Positions 1 through 10,992 of a stretch of DNA of 64,000 nt are shown piece by piece. Source of the stretch: Patiria miniata. Its lineage: Eukaryota; Echinodermata; Asteroidea; Valvatida; Asterinidae. Every line of letters starts with the position of its first letter. The stretch's first letter is position 1. Location: positions 1,302,001-1,366,000 of the forward strand of contig NW_024037065.1 of assembly GCF_015706575.1 (NCBI RefSeq). Reading direction: 5' to 3'. Both the position numbers and the translations under genes were made by a program. A model generated the notes under the pieces. That model was not told the origin of the DNA. It saw only the letters and a program-made list of their open reading frames with translations, and did no database searches.

Positions 1-1500
1 GTGTGTTTAACTGAGCACAAAACTGCTCACTGGGGCCTTTAAATTCAAGCCCAATGAAATTCAAGCCCAAATATTACTGCCTCAAATAGGCTCTCAACTA
101 ATCAACACAAACTGCCTGCTATAGCTCAGGCTCAGGTTCATGCAGTGACACACACAAGACAATTCTTCAAAATCACATCTGCTTTCTACCACGTTCTGGT
201 CTGCTCTGATCTGATTCCTTCATGATCACTCTCACTTTTCCGTCAGAAACCTACACACACCCAATCACTCCACTGTTCCTTCACTGTTGGCAAAGCAACT
301 CCCTAGTAACTTTTGTTTAAACACCTGAATTCTATTATTCACCAAATGTGTTGCAAACACCTTATTTACACACAACCATGGCTTTTGTAATGCTGCTGGA
401 GAGAAAACCCACAACTACCGAAAAAGCTTGCATCATCCACATCTCATCACTCACCCTCCTGAGGACAGACGGAGCACACTCTCCGAAACGTCGAGTTCTA
501 CACTCAACCAACCGGTTCTATTCAGAACCACACTTCTTTCAAGAAGAGTTTTCTTTCCACATGGTGTTACCCGCAATTTTTTCAATTTGATGTCATCTGC
601 CAAGCAAAGCTTCAAGTCATATACATGTATAAACAAACATATGGTTTTTTTTTTATAAATACCAACAGGTATGTTTTAAATTCGGCAAGTGCAATAAACG
701 TTAAAAATGCTACATGTACAATGTACTTGGCAAGTGCAATAATCGCTATATTTTATGTTTAAATGACAAGCTACCTAGATGTATGTGTAAAATGTACTGA
801 AATAAATGTATATTCGATAATAAGGCAAGCGTATTAAATATTCCAAGATACATGGTGTTCATGGATTTGTACAGTGTGAACAAGACCTTTTTTCGGACAT
901 ACATATTTAAGACACCTTGTTTGTGTGTCTTTGAAGGAAATTGGAGCATACATGTGTCTTGAAGAATTAGACTCATTAATAACTGCCTTCTCTAAAACCT
1001 GGAGCATTCCTGTTTCACAAACTGCTTGTGTATGCATCTTTGAACTAACTTTTTGTCAAACAGGAACTTTGCGAGTTTCAAAGAAGGCAGTTTAAAACGC
1101 TCTAATTCTCCAAGAAACATGTGTGCTCAACATTTCTTCAAGGCTGCATAAACAAGGCATCGTAAATCTGTATGTTAGGAAAAGGACTAGTTCACACTGT
1201 ACAAAGCCTTGCACACTATGCATCCATTAAGACTTTTTTTTTTCTATAGATATACAATTATACCAATAACGAGTTGATAAGAGAAATGATGGCTCTATCC
1301 CATTCAGAGACGCCTCTCCTATAGATTGGCTTGTGAATAAAGAATGTGCGTGAGAACAACACATTAAGTTATTCGATGGTGTGATATTGTGTGGTTTATT
1401 TCTTCTATTAAGACACATGAAGGGGTCTTCAACATTGGGTAGAAATAAGAGGGAGAAATCAATGAAAGTTTTGACCGTATCCAAGTTTACCCAGGCAGTG
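1..1500. other. Unassigned sequence, left flank
   Basis: No open frame here resembles a known protein and no repeat pair was recognised. The only notable item is a plus-strand motif at 459-492 that resembles a degenerate hammerhead ribozyme, listed in the findings. The stretch may include the 3' untranslated part of the Penelope-like element whose coding region lies at 1671-3571 on the minus strand, but no element end can be fixed. Confidence 0.4.
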
Positions 1501-1530
1501 GGGTGGGTTAGGTTTTACCTGAGGGCAATT

Positions 1531-1571
1531 GCGGGAATGCATTTTCGTCCCTTCGGGGACTCATCAGCCGC
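1531..1571 (-). ncRNA. Type I hammerhead ribozyme of a Penelope-like element
   Basis: Read on the minus strand, all conserved hammerhead parts appear in order. Core CTGATGA is at 1567-1561. Stem II is a perfect 5-bp helix (GTCCC/GGGAC) capped by a CGAA tetraloop (1560-1547). The second core element GAAA is at 1546-1543. Stem III is a minimal palindrome, AATGCATT, ending in the NUH site, so cleavage is expected after C1535. Stem I closes with four pairs, GCGG (1571-1568) with CCGC (1534-1531). Hammerheads with very short stem III are an established feature of the terminal repeats of Penelope-like elements. This one lies just downstream of the minus-strand Penelope RT frame, which is the expected place. 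Activity is inferred from structure only. Confidence 0.85.
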
Positions 1572-1670
1572 TAGATTCAAAGAATCTGTAGGTATGGGTT
1601 AGTGAGTTGAATGGAGCTCACTTTGCGGAAGAGGTTGCGTCTAAGTTATCCGGTATTTGTGATTACAACT

Positions 1671-3571
1671 TCATTCGGATGGGATTTGTTCATCCAATAG
1701 TGAAATTAGGATATCAAGTGTGTTATCTTCGTTCTCAGTTGTGGAGGATTGGTTATCTTCCGTATGGCTGAGTTTGGCTCTGACAAGTCTCTTCTTGATG
1801 TTCTCAGCTATCTTATAGGCAACTAGAGGAGGTTTCGGGAAAACTTCCTTTAAAGTTGGGTTGCTTGAGATAAGATGCCAGTGTCTGGAGAGAGCACGCT
1901 TGATGTCCATGTGTTTTACATGGGGGTTGTAAGTCGTGGTGAAGACGAGGGGAAGTTCTTTTTGGGTTTTCACTTGTTCTGTGTGAATCATAGATTTCCT
2001 TTGTGAGAAATCGATGGATTGCTTGCACTTGTGAATATCGGCTTGATTGTAGCCTCTCTTCAGTAGTTTTTCTTCGAAACTTTGTACTTTTTGTAAGAAG
2101 TCGTCCTCATTGTTTGTGTTTCTGGCATATCGTAGGATTTCTCCTTTGATAAAACCTTGGAACACATGGTTTGGATGGGATGATGTTCTTTCCAAGTACT
2201 GATATGTTTCCGTAGGTTTCGTGAACACTCGTGTGTCTAGGGTACCCGTGGAGAGGAAATGCGGGCCTTTAATGATGGTAAGGTCCAGGTATGTGATGGA
2301 AGTTTCAGATGCCTCAAATGTGAATTTGAGGGTGGGATGCAATTGATTCAACTGGTGAACAAAATGGGTGAAGGATTCGAGTTGGCCGTTGTAGACGATA
2401 AGTATATCGTCTCTAAATCTTGCCCAGAACAGGATTCTGTCTGTGAGGGCTGAGATTTGTAACTCAAAATCATGTAACGTAATGTCGCAAATTTCTGGAC
2501 TAGCCACAGATCCCATTGCACATCCTATTTTTTGTCGGAAGAAATTTCCTCCGAACTGGAAATAGTTGCGGCCCAGAACGAGTTCCAGGAGAGTGCGGAT
2601 GTGTTTTGAAGGGGGTTTGGTTATGGCGTAGTTGTGGTTGGTTTTTTCGTAGGCTTTGCATACTGATTCAATGGCTTCTGCCTGGTGAATGTTGGTATAC
2701 ATGGAAACTAAATCGATGCTTGCGAGGAGTGAGTTTTGTGGGAAGGTTTCCTTTTCTAGTTTCCGCAAGATGTCTGTGGTGTCACGGACATAAGTGGGTT
2801 GGGCGGATACTATTGGAAGGAGAAAGTAATCCACATACTCGGATATCTTGGCTGTTGGACTCGTGCAACCGCTGATGATGGGTCTACCGACAAAAGGCTC
2901 ACCCGGTGGGGGAGTCTTGTGTATTTTCGGAAGAAAATACATGGTAGGGCAGTTCGTGGGTTGTTCAAGTGGGTCAAGATAGGCAAAGGTATGTTTGTCG
3001 ATGTGTTTGTTTCTTATCATGTCGGTGAGGGCGCTGTGTACCTTGAGTGCGGTTTCGTGAGTCAAATCCCTGTCTACTTTTTCATAGTGGTGGGAGCTGA
3101 TGTGTTTGAAACCAACGTTTAGGTAGTCCTCACGGTTCATGATGCAAATGCCTCGGCCTTTGTCGTAAGGCTTGATAACAACAGATGGGTTGTTTTTGAG
3201 TTTGCGTATTGCTGATAATTCAGCTTGGGACATGTTTGTCTGAGGTTTTCTCAGTCTGACATGGGCGAGTTCCATCCTGATAGCTTCCAAATAATTCTCA
3301 AGTGTGGGGTTTTGAGTGGATTTGGGTTGCCAGGTGGATGGAGGTTTGAAGGGCCTTTTCTTTAGAACTTTTTTGTGCATCAAGAATGCAATTCTCATTC
3401 GTCTTTGATATTTGTTTATATCTTGGATAAGTGAGAGACGGGTTGGTTTAGCCGGGGTGGGAACAAAGTTTAAACCTTTGCCTAAAGCTATTTTCTCGGT
3501 AAGGGAGAGTGATAGCTTTGAGAGGTTGGTTATGAATTGTTCATTTTGGTTGGCTATTTTTTTCCGTTGGT
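1671..3571 (-). CDS. Penelope-like element reverse transcriptase, 5'-truncated
   Basis: The frame is open from 3571 to the stop at 1671; the first ATG is at 3398 (575 codons), but homology-like sequence continues upstream of it (a GLNFVPTPAK block typical of the RT N-terminal region), so the start is missing or non-AUG. RT landmarks, numbered from the ATG: KPYDKG at 76-81, FLPKIHK at 155-161, catalytic Asp229 in SIDLVSMYTNI, GCAMGSVASP at 292-301, and the catalytic pair Asp330/Asp331 in RFRDDI. The region after the RT (TTYNPHVKH to LVRAKL) is also typical of Penelope-type proteins. No GIY-YIG endonuclease follows: the protein ends about 35 residues after LVRAKL. An N-terminal endonuclease, as in some Penelope lineages, could have been lost by truncation. 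A hammerhead lies downstream. Confidence 0.93.
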
Positions 3572-3599
3572 TTAGTATACCTTAAACAGCTGAATGCAG

Positions 3600-4500
3600 T
3601 CAGCATCCCAGCTTACTGCCCTTCGGCTTGTCCTGAAACTGTAAGCTATAAGTAAACATGGACTTTTCGGGGGCCAAATTTTGTTTGGCAAGTTCTTCTT
3701 GTGTAAAATCGCACACCTGTTTTTCTTTGAGCAGATATGTTGGCATTGCACATACTGTACAAATATACAATGCCAGAATATGCAAGTACTTCTGTGTGTA
3801 TTATATTAAGAGTTACAACAAAGAAATTTAAAACCCCCAAAAAACATAGCAGAATGAGGATTAGATGGATAAATGTTATGGATATCAATTTCACCTTCAA
3901 CTGCTATTTTTAAGCTACAGTCCATCATTTGCAGCCATCCAAAATTTAACTGAAAAATTATTGTTGAAAAGCTCATTCGGTTTAAAGATAGTAATGACAC
4001 TAAACTCCCAGTGAAATTATTCGTTCTGGCAAGCTGTCATATTGAAGAAAACAATTAAACGATATTTCCAACGAAAAAGATGCATCGATGGAAACTTCTA
4101 TTAGTAGTTCATTTTTTATTCGGCAATGCGAGCACAAGCGTTGACACGACGCACACTCGTGTGCAGTTGCTACAACTCGCCAGTTCAGTGCGCGAAATCG
4201 CTTAGCCGCAATCGGTTAAATGAGAAGGCTGAATAATTCGCATGCAATTCAAAAAAATGACTGCAACTTTTGATTTGAAGTCCTACAATGTTGTTTTTCT
4301 CGGAATATACAGCATTCACTGTGCTAAAACTTCATCAGGTTAGTTGTTCAGCAACCTTATTTAGATTTTGAGATTTTTTTGTTGCTTCAGACTTAACATA
4401 ATGCAAAAATTACAAATGATAGACTGTACAGAATATATTCAGTGTAACAATATTTGCCACTAAATGCTTACTCATCAAATCCATACATTTTTGAAAATGA
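3600..4500. other. Unassigned AT-rich sequence
   Basis: This stretch lies upstream of the Penelope-like RT. Only short chance-length frames are present and no repeat or motif was recognised. The 5' end of the Penelope-like element appears to lie near 3571-3600, since the open frame stops there and no second hammerhead was found. Confidence 0.4.
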
Positions 4501-4504
4501 CAGT

Positions 4505-5490
4505 GTAGTAACCACCGCGAGGGGCAGGGGTTGGGTAAAGTCTCGTTATCAACTCCGAGGAGGGAAAGTGATCCCGGGGTTTCGGGCAAGAAGAAACGAA
4601 GAGTCTTGAGACACCTATGTATCCCAAAAATCTACTGGTTTATTTAGGAGACCGAGATCCATGGGACACAAAGTCAAGGAACATGCAACAGCGACGAATA
4701 CAACTTATACAGATGTGTACGGGAAACACCACGGAACAACCCCGGAAAGACCCCTACGAGAGAAAAATGCACAAAAACTAGTTCATGAATTTATCCCTCA
4801 CATACATTTGATGAATACAATTACATTATGATGAAGTACACTATTTAAAGTGAGTCACATTTTAACCTTAAATTATCTCACAAAATACATGTAATAACAG
4901 GTCCGGCCGCCAACACTCACCCAACACTGGAGGGTTTCAGAACAACCTATGTCCCACGGCCGGTGTGCATGTAGGCTAGCAGCCCCCTGCCTGATGTACT
5001 ATCTAAAAGCCCTGTTTATGCTGCATACGAAACAGAAAACTGTTCGTGACACACAGCACAAACCACACAGTGGAGCGATTAGGATAATGTTTTACAAATG
5101 TATCAATTTCACCCGCCGCTCAGCCGAGCCAACACAATGCGTGCACAACTGCCAAAAAGCAACGTGTATTCCACGCGCAAAATCATGTGCACTGAAAACG
5201 TGACGGTCATGACCCAAAAATACAAGCTAAAATATTCCATAATCGGTTCCTACCCAAGCCATAAAGTATATAATCTTGATCCCCAATAAGTATACTTTCA
5301 TGTGATATACAGATGCCCACCAAGATCTCCTCAAAAAGTATTTTATGAAAGGGTTTCTCACCAAGAGCCATCCAGGTCGAGGCCTAGTCTGTTCCAGCTC
5401 ATTTGGAAAAGGACCGTTGCAATACAGTAAGACGCAAGGGCGCCCTCTGGCCGACAAGGCGATAAATAAAATTACACACCCCTACAACAG
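4505..5490. repeat. Possible solo LTR or LTR-like fragment
   Basis: The segment starts with TGTAGTAACC and could end around ACACCCCTACA, giving TG...CA-type ends. It holds TTTATT near one end and AATAAA near the other, as LTRs often do. No second copy, primer-binding site or clear target-site duplication is visible, so this is a weak call. If it is an LTR, its length is about 1 kb. Confidence 0.22.
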
Positions 5491-6312
5491 CAACAGCAAA
5501 TGTTGTATATTCACTTTACTCCTGCGGAAACTTTGCTTACACATTGTTAAGTTTTACTCTGATGTAAGCTTTTACATCATTTGGCTTCCGATCTGGAAAA
5601 AAGCTGCGGACAGTCTCTGTGACAAACAAAAATTAAAATCCAAATTCAATACACATCCTTAAAAAAGCAAGGAATGTAACTGTGACTTCAGAGAAGAGAA
5701 TGTCCATTTTTTAATAAATGGCTAAATTACCAAACTCTTGTGTTAGTAATTGGCTGGTTGGGGATCGTTAATGTTTATCATGTAGCCGACAAGTTAAGTA
5801 TGTGGGAGTCGTATTTCCTATGACTTTATAAGACTGGTTTCACTCTGGTTTCTAGAGAATATCTTGCTCGCACGTAGCACGTGTCTATTTAACCTACATT
5901 TTAAGATGGGCTCTGTGAGACAGGCAGTTTCAGCACCAACCGTTTCACTTGTATTCAACTTACTGTAGCTTGGTTCTTGTCCCTCAAGACCGGTAACAAT
6001 GGAAAAGGGGAGCGGACACAGGACTTCCAACAATAACACTTTTTTTATCAACAAAACTCAGCGGATAACCTTCCGCGCAAATGTCAAAACAACAACTTCA
6101 ACGTTACACTAGTGCTCTTTCAAAACACACTACAAATAGGAATGTATAACAATGTATAACAATCCACAGGCCACCCAGACACTTTGCCAAATCACCTCCC
6201 GCGCCCGCCAAACCACAAGCATCCCGAAATAGAACCCAATTTTCGGTGTACGCCAAGCACAAAAGAAACAGGTCAGGGCACTCCGCCGGCGGTCCTTGGC
6301 ACCACCGGCGGC
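5491..6312. other. Unassigned sequence
   Basis: No supported gene. It lies downstream (minus strand) of the BEN-domain exon at 6366-6576 and might be intron or 3' untranslated sequence. I looked for a phase-1 exon completing the BEN domain and did not find one. Confidence 0.35.
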
Positions 6313-6365
6313 TTACAACAGATTAACACGGCAACAAAAGGCTATACAACTGTCCGTTGCATTAC

Positions 6366-6576
6366 CAACAATGACATTCACGGCATTGCCATTAAGGCAC
6401 TCTTTCCGTCTGGATTCCTCCACTTTGGCCGACTTCCTTCCAGTCAACGAATGAGTAGCAAGGTGCTGCTCATCAAACAAGCATGTCAGCAAATCATTTG
6501 TCAACTTTTGGGGGTCCTTAGTGTTGGACCTCCGCAGCATTTCTGCAGTTATCGGCCCTGAAGTAGAGGTATGAAT
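6366..6576 (-). CDS. BEN-domain exon (exon 6 of a minus-strand gene)
   Basis: A clean 3' splice site (TTAATTTCAG) precedes position 6576 on the minus strand, and the reading frame is open through the exon. The translation contains LTNDLLTCLFDEQHLATHSL followed by KECLNGNAVNVIVG, which matches the BEN domain pattern (a helical DNA- and protein-binding module of chromatin and transcription factors). A GTAATG donor at 6365/6364 would end the exon in phase 1; if it is not used, the frame runs to a stop at 6313. The phase-0 entry matches exon 5 exactly. The C-terminal helix of the BEN domain would need a further exon, not found. Confidence 0.6.
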
Positions 6577-6599
6577 CTGAAATTAACACAACAAATAAT

Positions 6600-6850
6600 T
6601 CATTAGAACTTGTTAATCCTTTAACCCTAACCTCCCAAAAATCCATCAAAATCATGTCCCTGTTTGAAGAATTTAGATAGATTCAGGGTACCTCCACATT
6701 GAAAACCGGGACATTTTGAGGGATTCAGAATTGTAAGCCTAGTGGAACTGCAGGATTTTGATGGATTCAGGATACCTCCATACTCAGCAGTTACAAACAC
6801 CCACATTTTGGTGCACGACACAATCCATGAATTTCGTTGGATTCAGGGTA
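6600..6850. repeat. Intron with short dispersed repeat GATTCAGGGTACC
   Basis: Variants of GATTCAGGGTACCTCCA recur at about 6671, 6771 and 6840 in a stretch otherwise lacking coding signal. It lies in the intron between BEN-gene exons 5 and 6. Probably a decayed short tandem or MITE remnant. Confidence 0.3.
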
Positions 6851-6972
6851 CTTTCTAGTAAAGATACCCAAGGGATTAGTGTTTAAATGTAAAATATTCT
6901 AAGGATGCAGAAACACATGATTTTTGCACAACAAACATTCAACAAAATGCTGTTGAAAGAACAGAGACTTGC

Positions 6973-7094
6973 CTTCCTCTGTTCAGGGCTGCGCAGTTCA
7001 TGGGAAACCGCTCTTGAGGTGCTTGGTACTGCGGGTAGCTTTGGTGAGTCTACCTTGCACAACTCCTCCACTTTCGTAAGAAGTGTCGGCAATG
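6973..7094 (-). CDS. Exon 5 of the BEN-domain gene
   Basis: Bounded by TATTTTTCAG on the 5' side and by AAG followed by GCAAGT on the 3' side, a GC-AG type intron start. The open frame reads LPTLLTKVEELCKVDS at its start and ends LRSPEQRK. Entry phase 1 joins exactly to exon 4, and exit phase 0 joins exactly to exon 6, so the three exons form one consistent frame. No domain is recognised within it. Confidence 0.55.
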
Positions 7095-7389
7095 CTGAAA
7101 AATATGACAACAATATATTCTTTGCATGAACATCTGCAAATCAATTATTTTTGGGATTGTGTGCCAGTAAGTACATTGAGGGAAAACACCAAGATGGTTA
7201 CATTTATAAGTTAGAAATAAGCAAAATGTTCTAATGCAATTTTCCAATAGCCTTTGAAGGTTGAGGTCACCGGCAAATGGTTCTGGTGTCCCGCCTATAC
7301 ACATTGTATTTTTGTCTTGAAAGCCTGGAAATGTATAAGCATTATGGAATTTATCTCCCTCCCCTCCACCCAAAAAGATAGAAACATAC

Positions 7390-7537
7390 CGTCGATCAAG
7401 GCAAGCGCATGAATCAACCTCTTTGTTTCTTTCTTAAACTGGAGCTTATCCCGTTTCTCTTTCTCGAGCTGAGCCTCCGGTTTAGACATTTTCTCCCTGG
7501 CTTGCTCCAGCCTTCTGCTGGAATTTCAGCATGGTCT
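7390..7537 (-). CDS. Exon 4 of the BEN-domain gene (charged coiled-coil region)
   Basis: Preceded by CTTTTTCAG and followed by a GTATGT donor. The frame includes a highly charged heptad-rich stretch (SKPEAQLEKEKRDKLQFKKE) and then RLIHALALID, leaving in phase 1 to match exon 5. At the 5' end the likely frame (ETMLKFQQ) is separated from the rest by one extra G near 7515. Either the exon uses a more internal acceptor or the gene carries a 1-nt frameshift. The boundary to exon 3 is therefore uncertain. Confidence 0.5.
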
Positions 7538-7892
7538 CTGAAAAAGATGAACACATCATTCGTAAAAGACATAGGTTTATTTAAAAATTAAAATAAAGGT
7601 AGCAATTGTTGGATCGAGTCTACATAGAGCATACTGCCATGATTTATTGAAAAAAACTAAGCTGGAGTAGTTAATTCAGGCAAGATTTCCATCAACAATA
7701 AAAAAATTTACAGGCAAAACTAAAACATTTTGACTTTGACACCCCCCTTAAAAAAAATTTTAATATAACAAACGACACTATCACTCTGAGTGGGGTGAGA
7801 GCAGGGGTGCCCATGTTATCCTTCCTTTGAAAAAAAACCTAAAAACCCCTGTGGGGTCGGGGGAGGGGGATGACTGTGTGTGCATAAATAAC

Positions 7893-7975
7893 CTCTGTTT
7901 CCTCATCACTGAAAGCAAGTTTAGCAATGAGCCTGCCGAAGTTCGCGTTCTGTTCTTTTTTTCCGGTCGCACACT
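7893..7975 (-). CDS. Putative exon 3 of the BEN-domain gene
   Basis: A 3' splice site (ACTGTTCAG) lies just upstream of 7975. Read with entry phase 1 the frame is NFGRLIAKLAFSDEETE, ending at a weak GTTATT donor. The phase fits exon 2 when exon 2 is read in its C-terminal frame. Exit is phase 0, which does not fit the exon 4 acceptor. No domain is recognised. Confidence 0.4.
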
Positions 7976-8333
7976 CTGAACAGTGAATTCTTCCTGAATT
8001 TTGGGATTAAAATGAGAAGTAAAAATATAGAATGTTTTTGGAAAAAAAAATACTAAACATTAACCTTAATACACAAACTGTACAGAAACAATATAGTATT
8101 AGTATGCATGTGCCTTTGTTAATCACAGTGTGCAGTATCATTGTTTGTGTACTGCAAAATGCAAATAAACTGCAAATAAACAGAGTCCAACTGTTTGTGC
8201 ACAGTTTACCATATGGTGTTGGGATTTCCAAGGATGAGAAAGCTTCCTAGTAAATCCCCTCGGGGAGTGAGGGTTAATACCTAAAAAAATGTAAAGGTAT
8301 TTTTTCCTATATTTACTTGGATGAACCACAGAC

Positions 8334-8527
8334 CTAACTCATCATCACTGCCACTGTCCTCAAGGGATCTTTTCTTTTGACAGGAAGTCTCTTCCCTCTG
8401 CCCATATCTCCGCTGCTGCTGTTCGTTTGGCTGTAATCAGTGCCAGTTTCCTGTCTAGTCTTAGACAGACTTTTTGAGATCCCATTTGTCATCTTGTTCC
8501 TCACTTTAACAAGATCATCTCTCTTGT
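8334..8527 (-). CDS. Putative exon 2 of the BEN-domain gene
   Basis: A 3' splice site (TTTTCATCAG) precedes 8527. Entry phase 1 gives DKRDDLVKVRNKMTNGISKS and a basic region. Its phase matches the donor of the distant exon at 36362-36581. Near 8385 the frame appears to slip: a KRSLEDSGSDDEL tail (nuclear-signal-like basic cluster followed by acidic residues) is in another frame, suggesting a 2-nt deletion or a pseudogene. Exit at a GTCTGT donor is weak. Confidence 0.45.
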
Positions 8528-8539
8528 CTGATGAAAAGA

Positions 8540-8878
8540 AAGATTATCACGAAACAAATTTTGAATAGTAGACCTAGGCCTATTTGACTCGGGCAAAGTG
8601 AAAACAAACATATCTCCTGCCTTTACAAAATGTAGGCCATTACAAAATGGAAAGATTTCTATACAGACGTCACTTGACACCCTGTGTACAAACCTATAAG
8701 ACCGGTCTGAACAATTGTAAGTGTTTTTTTTACTAAATGCTTCAAAATGTTCCCTGCTAAATTTTACTTTTTAAGACGTGCTCTTAATTTAATTTGATAA
8801 AAATGTAGATTTAAGGCCATTCAAAGACCAACAAAAATTAAAACCATGAAAACATATGTCATTCGGAAAAATTAAACT
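8540..8878. other. Intron sequence, nothing recognised
   Basis: AT-rich, without supported coding. On the gene model it is the 3' part of the large first intron, between exon 2 of the BEN-domain gene and the MITE at 8879-9100. Confidence 0.35.
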
Positions 8879-9100
8879 TGCTACAACCTGACGCCACTTT
8901 TTTCCTCCTAAATCATCTCAATGAAGGTCAGTCATCAGGCATTTGGGGCCATTGCCAAAATGATGATAAGACATGAATCTGGGACTGGACATGACTGAGA
9001 AACATTTCAAATTTTGTAGGAAAATACTTTTAAAAGAAAATTCTTGACTCTCCATAACTAACTTTGTAGACAATCGCGGTGGTGGCGTCAGGTTGCAACA
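8879..9100. mobile_element. MITE, about 222 bp
   Basis: The two ends are inverted copies: TGCTACAACCTGACGCCAC at 8879-8897 and, on the other strand, TGTTGCAACCTGACGCCAC at 9100-9082 (17 of 19 identical). The interior has no coding capacity. No clear target-site duplication is visible, so the superfamily is not assigned. Confidence 0.55.
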
Positions 9101-9244
9101 TTTTTTTTCCAAACATTTCAATCATTAAATCAAAATGAAAAAAAAGTTTTGTCAATGAATTCAACTTAATTAATCTCAATCTGGATCAAATAATGAATAA
9201 AAAAATCATAAGGAATCTGCCCAGGGTAAAACATTAAAAAGTAC

Positions 9245-9898
9245 TGGCGGGACTGTTCCCGAACCAAGTTATTCCTCGGACCAGGGACTACACAAAGCAG
9301 TCTAAAGGCTAAGGATGCAGGCTCGTTTTGGGTGGAAATCTACCGCCGCAGGAATTGATCCCTAAACCTTCTGTTAATTAGGCAATAACACAATAACAAG
9401 GACAACTGGCAACTGAATGGTCGGTAATCTCAAGTAACACGATGATTTATTTCAGAGACAACAATTAAATGATTCAATGATTTGGGAGTAATTGTCTTAG
9501 GTAGCTTCATTACAACCTGTGGTTTTCGAATATGAGCCCTATTTGCAATACACAACTAATATCGCACTGCTCACTCCAATAATCACTGCACAAACTAATG
9601 CTGCATTACAGGAACGCTATAGCAATGCACAACCAATGCTGCAATACATGAACGCTATAGCAATGCACAGACCAATGCTGCAATAAAGAAACACTACAGC
9701 AACGCAACAACCAATGCTGCACTGCCTAAACAATATCGCATTGCATAGCTCAGTGCCACTGTGGAGATATGGTTTGTGCGCACGTAGCACTACGAAATCA
9801 TGGGCCCAGCCCCAATCCACCACGATGCACCCACAAGACGGCTAAACTGTCCAACAGTTCGCCTGCGCGTAGCTAGCATATAGCGCAAATCACCATAT
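9245..9898 (-). repeat. Gypsy-B 3' LTR, distal part
   Basis: Near-identical to 29056-29201 plus 34991-35540, the matching part of the other LTR. It includes a run of about 42-45-bp units with the phrase CAATGCTGCAATA (9590-9745), three here against four in the other LTR. The terminal dinucleotides are altered (TGGCGGGAC here, TGTGGCGGGAC in the other copy). Continuity resumes at 16962 after the DNA transposon. Confidence 0.88.
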
Positions 9899-10496
9899 AG
9901 AGCCGTCTCGCCCACGTCATGTTACTGCAGCAACGCACAACGCCCTCCATATTGGATAACAGGGACGTTGACGGCGCGAAGTTTAAAACACGTAAATAGG
10001 CTACAGACGATCCCGAGTACGACTCGACTTGCAAGACAAGTTAGTGTCATGATTCATTGATCTCCAGTGCTAAAGTGCTTGCTGCTACCACTAAATCGAC
10101 AACTGTAGCGGGGATGTAATTCCAGGTAGGCCTACTAATCATAACATTTCAATGTCATGAAATTAAGTCCGAAATAAAAAGAAACCGTTGCGTCCGGAAA
10201 TTGGGCACAAATTCAGCTGGGTGTTCCGTAAGTAACGAGTAAACGTGCAGACTTGGCGCACTTGAACAAATCTCTGAAAATCCCACATTAACATTTAATA
10301 ATTTCTTTAAAATTGATAAATTCAGATAAATCATTGTAACCTCCAGTGTGTAAAGAAATCATTTTCATGTTTTGGGGCGCATTTAAAAAGAGTTCATTGT
10401 CATTGTGCACTTCGAAAAAAAAATCAGAAAATAACGCCAAAATAGAATTTCATTGGAACTTTGTAAATATGTTTTTTTAATGTATTGTTTGACTCA

Positions 10497-10610
10497 GGCC
10501 TAGCCCTATTCTCGATTTGATCCTCTGTATAATGCGTTGTTTACTGCAATACACGTCCAAATGTAAATAACGCATTATACAGAGGATCTAAATCGAGACT
10601 AGCCTAGCCC
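10497..10610. repeat. Long hairpin / short inverted-repeat element
   Basis: Arms 10497-10538 and 10569-10610 are inverted copies centred on GATCCTCTGTATAATGCGTT, with only a few mismatches over about 42 bp and a 30-nt loop. It could fold as an RNA or DNA hairpin, or be a tiny MITE inserted in the larger transposon. No function is evident. Confidence 0.65.
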
Positions 10611-10992
10611 AAGCGTTAGTTCAGTATTTGACCATAATGACATTTCTTTTGTACAAAACATGAGACAGGCTGAATATTTAGGTTTTTCCTACTCATAGTG
10701 AAATCATCACATTTTTCATTGCTAATTTTTATCCCATCTAAACTGCACTTAGCCTTTGGCCCAAGTTATTGTTTTTATTTAAGGAAAAAATGTAATTGTC
10801 AATTAAATCAAGGGCAAACACTGCAAAGGTTGATTTATAATTTCAAGTGTTGCCCTGTATGAGCTTGATGAGAGCTGGCGATCACCAGTAATGTGTGTGT
10901 ATGTGTTATTACTCTGCAGATTGAGCACCATTAATTTTGCTTTTTTGTGTTCTGTTTTTATTTCGCAGTTGACTGTATGTAAACCTGTTATC

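Noticed and set aside
9617..9823. Repetitive 68-codon frame, also at 35257-35463
   Set aside because: Produced by tandem units of the Gypsy-B LTRs; not a gene.
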